Shown: positions 41,182-41,320 of the stretch, piece after piece
How positions within the stretch are numbered: position 1 is the stretch's first letter
Layout: each line of letters opens with the position of its first letter
Source of the DNA: JAGPHI01 sp036661035
GTDB lineage: Bacteria > Bacillota > Clostridia > Oscillospirales > Ruminococcaceae
Direction of reading: 5' to 3'
Length of the DNA: 41,320 nt
Assembly: GCA_036661035.1 (NCBI GenBank)
Contig: JAVWZM010000014.1
Span: forward strand, 1-41,320
Position numbers and translations under genes: made by a program
Notes under the pieces: generated by a model
Database searches by the model: none
Told to the model about the DNA's origin: nothing
What the model saw: the letters and a program-made list of their open reading frames with translations, nothing else

Positions 41182-41220
41182 AAAAAAACGGCTTAAACAT
41201 AATGTTTAAGCCGTTTTTTT
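41182..41220. terminator. strong bidirectional terminator
   Basis: A perfect long stem: AAAAAAACGGCTTAAAC (41182-41198) with GTTTAAGCCGTTTTTTT (41204-41220), loop ATAAT. It has T runs in both directions. It most likely ends a minus-strand transcript coming from beyond the right edge of the window. Confidence 0.85.
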
Positions 41221-41320
41221 AATGTGTTGTATGGACGAAATGGATACCCTTGCGGCTCAAAGATTAGCGATGTGCTAAAAACAACTTTTGAGAGGACTGT
41301 TCTCCGCTGCGCTGCGAACC
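41221..41320. other. unassigned sequence at the right edge
   Basis: One minus-strand frame is open from the edge to the terminator, with no recognisable product. The last 30 bases are GC-rich (CTCCGCTGCGCTGCG) compared with the AT-rich surroundings. Too short to call. Confidence 0.3.

Overview
The window is a chromosomal stretch from an anaerobic, spore-forming, low-to-mid GC Gram-positive bacterium of class Clostridia, probably Oscillospirales-like; this placement is inferred from gene content. The pointers are the uvrB-uvrA-miaB-ylbF-mutS-mutL-miaA repair and tRNA-modification block, a sepF-ylmH-divIVA division cluster, a SpoIVFA/SpoIVFB-type sporulation pair, a split transketolase, frequent GTG/TTG starts with strong GGAGG-type ribosome binding sites, and a sensory [FeFe]-hydrogenase operon. 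No phage, IS element, CRISPR array or antibiotic-resistance gene was seen.

Layout. Positions 1-391 hold the 3' end of a tRNA, its terminator, a small dispersed repeat and the uvrB promoter. Positions 392-13993 (+) carry excision repair (uvrB, uvrA), tRNA A37 modification (miaB, miaA), a YlbF-family protein with a cysteine-rich tail, mismatch repair (mutS, mutL) and a HlyD-like membrane protein. Positions 14036-19125 (+) form a division/translation operon (sepF, ylmH, divIVA, ileS) with a good promoter and a terminator. Positions 19174-25790 (+) carry lspA, rluD, a Cof-type phosphatase, the two transketolase halves, a ComEA-like protein and polyphosphate kinase, ending in a strong terminator. 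Positions 25848-29810 (+) hold the SpoIVFA/FB-like pair and a radical SAM/DUF2344 pair. Positions 29885-31815 (+) are rpsB-tsf with a structured leader. A YerC/TrpR-like regulator follows, then a complete LivJHMGF branched-chain amino acid ABC operon (32290-37208).

The right end (37263-41106) is on the minus strand: a small protein with a CGCC tail, then an operon running right to left of a [2Fe-2S] thioredoxin-like ferredoxin, a PAS-containing group-C-like [FeFe] hydrogenase and a SpoIIE-type phosphatase. Its promoter carries a good match to the clostridial Rex (NADH/NAD+ sensor) operator, placed between the -35 and -10. This looks like a redox/H2-sensing circuit with protein dephosphorylation as output, and is the most interesting system here. 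A second item is a ~34-bp hairpin-containing repeat found in opposite orientation near both ends of the window (135-192 and 37808-37877). Next to the right-hand copies, an 11-bp direct repeat flanks a 113-bp stretch that abuts the phosphatase stop codon.

Function assignments rest on motifs read by eye in the translated sequence; no database search was possible. Promoters and terminators come from reading hexamers, spacers and stems directly.
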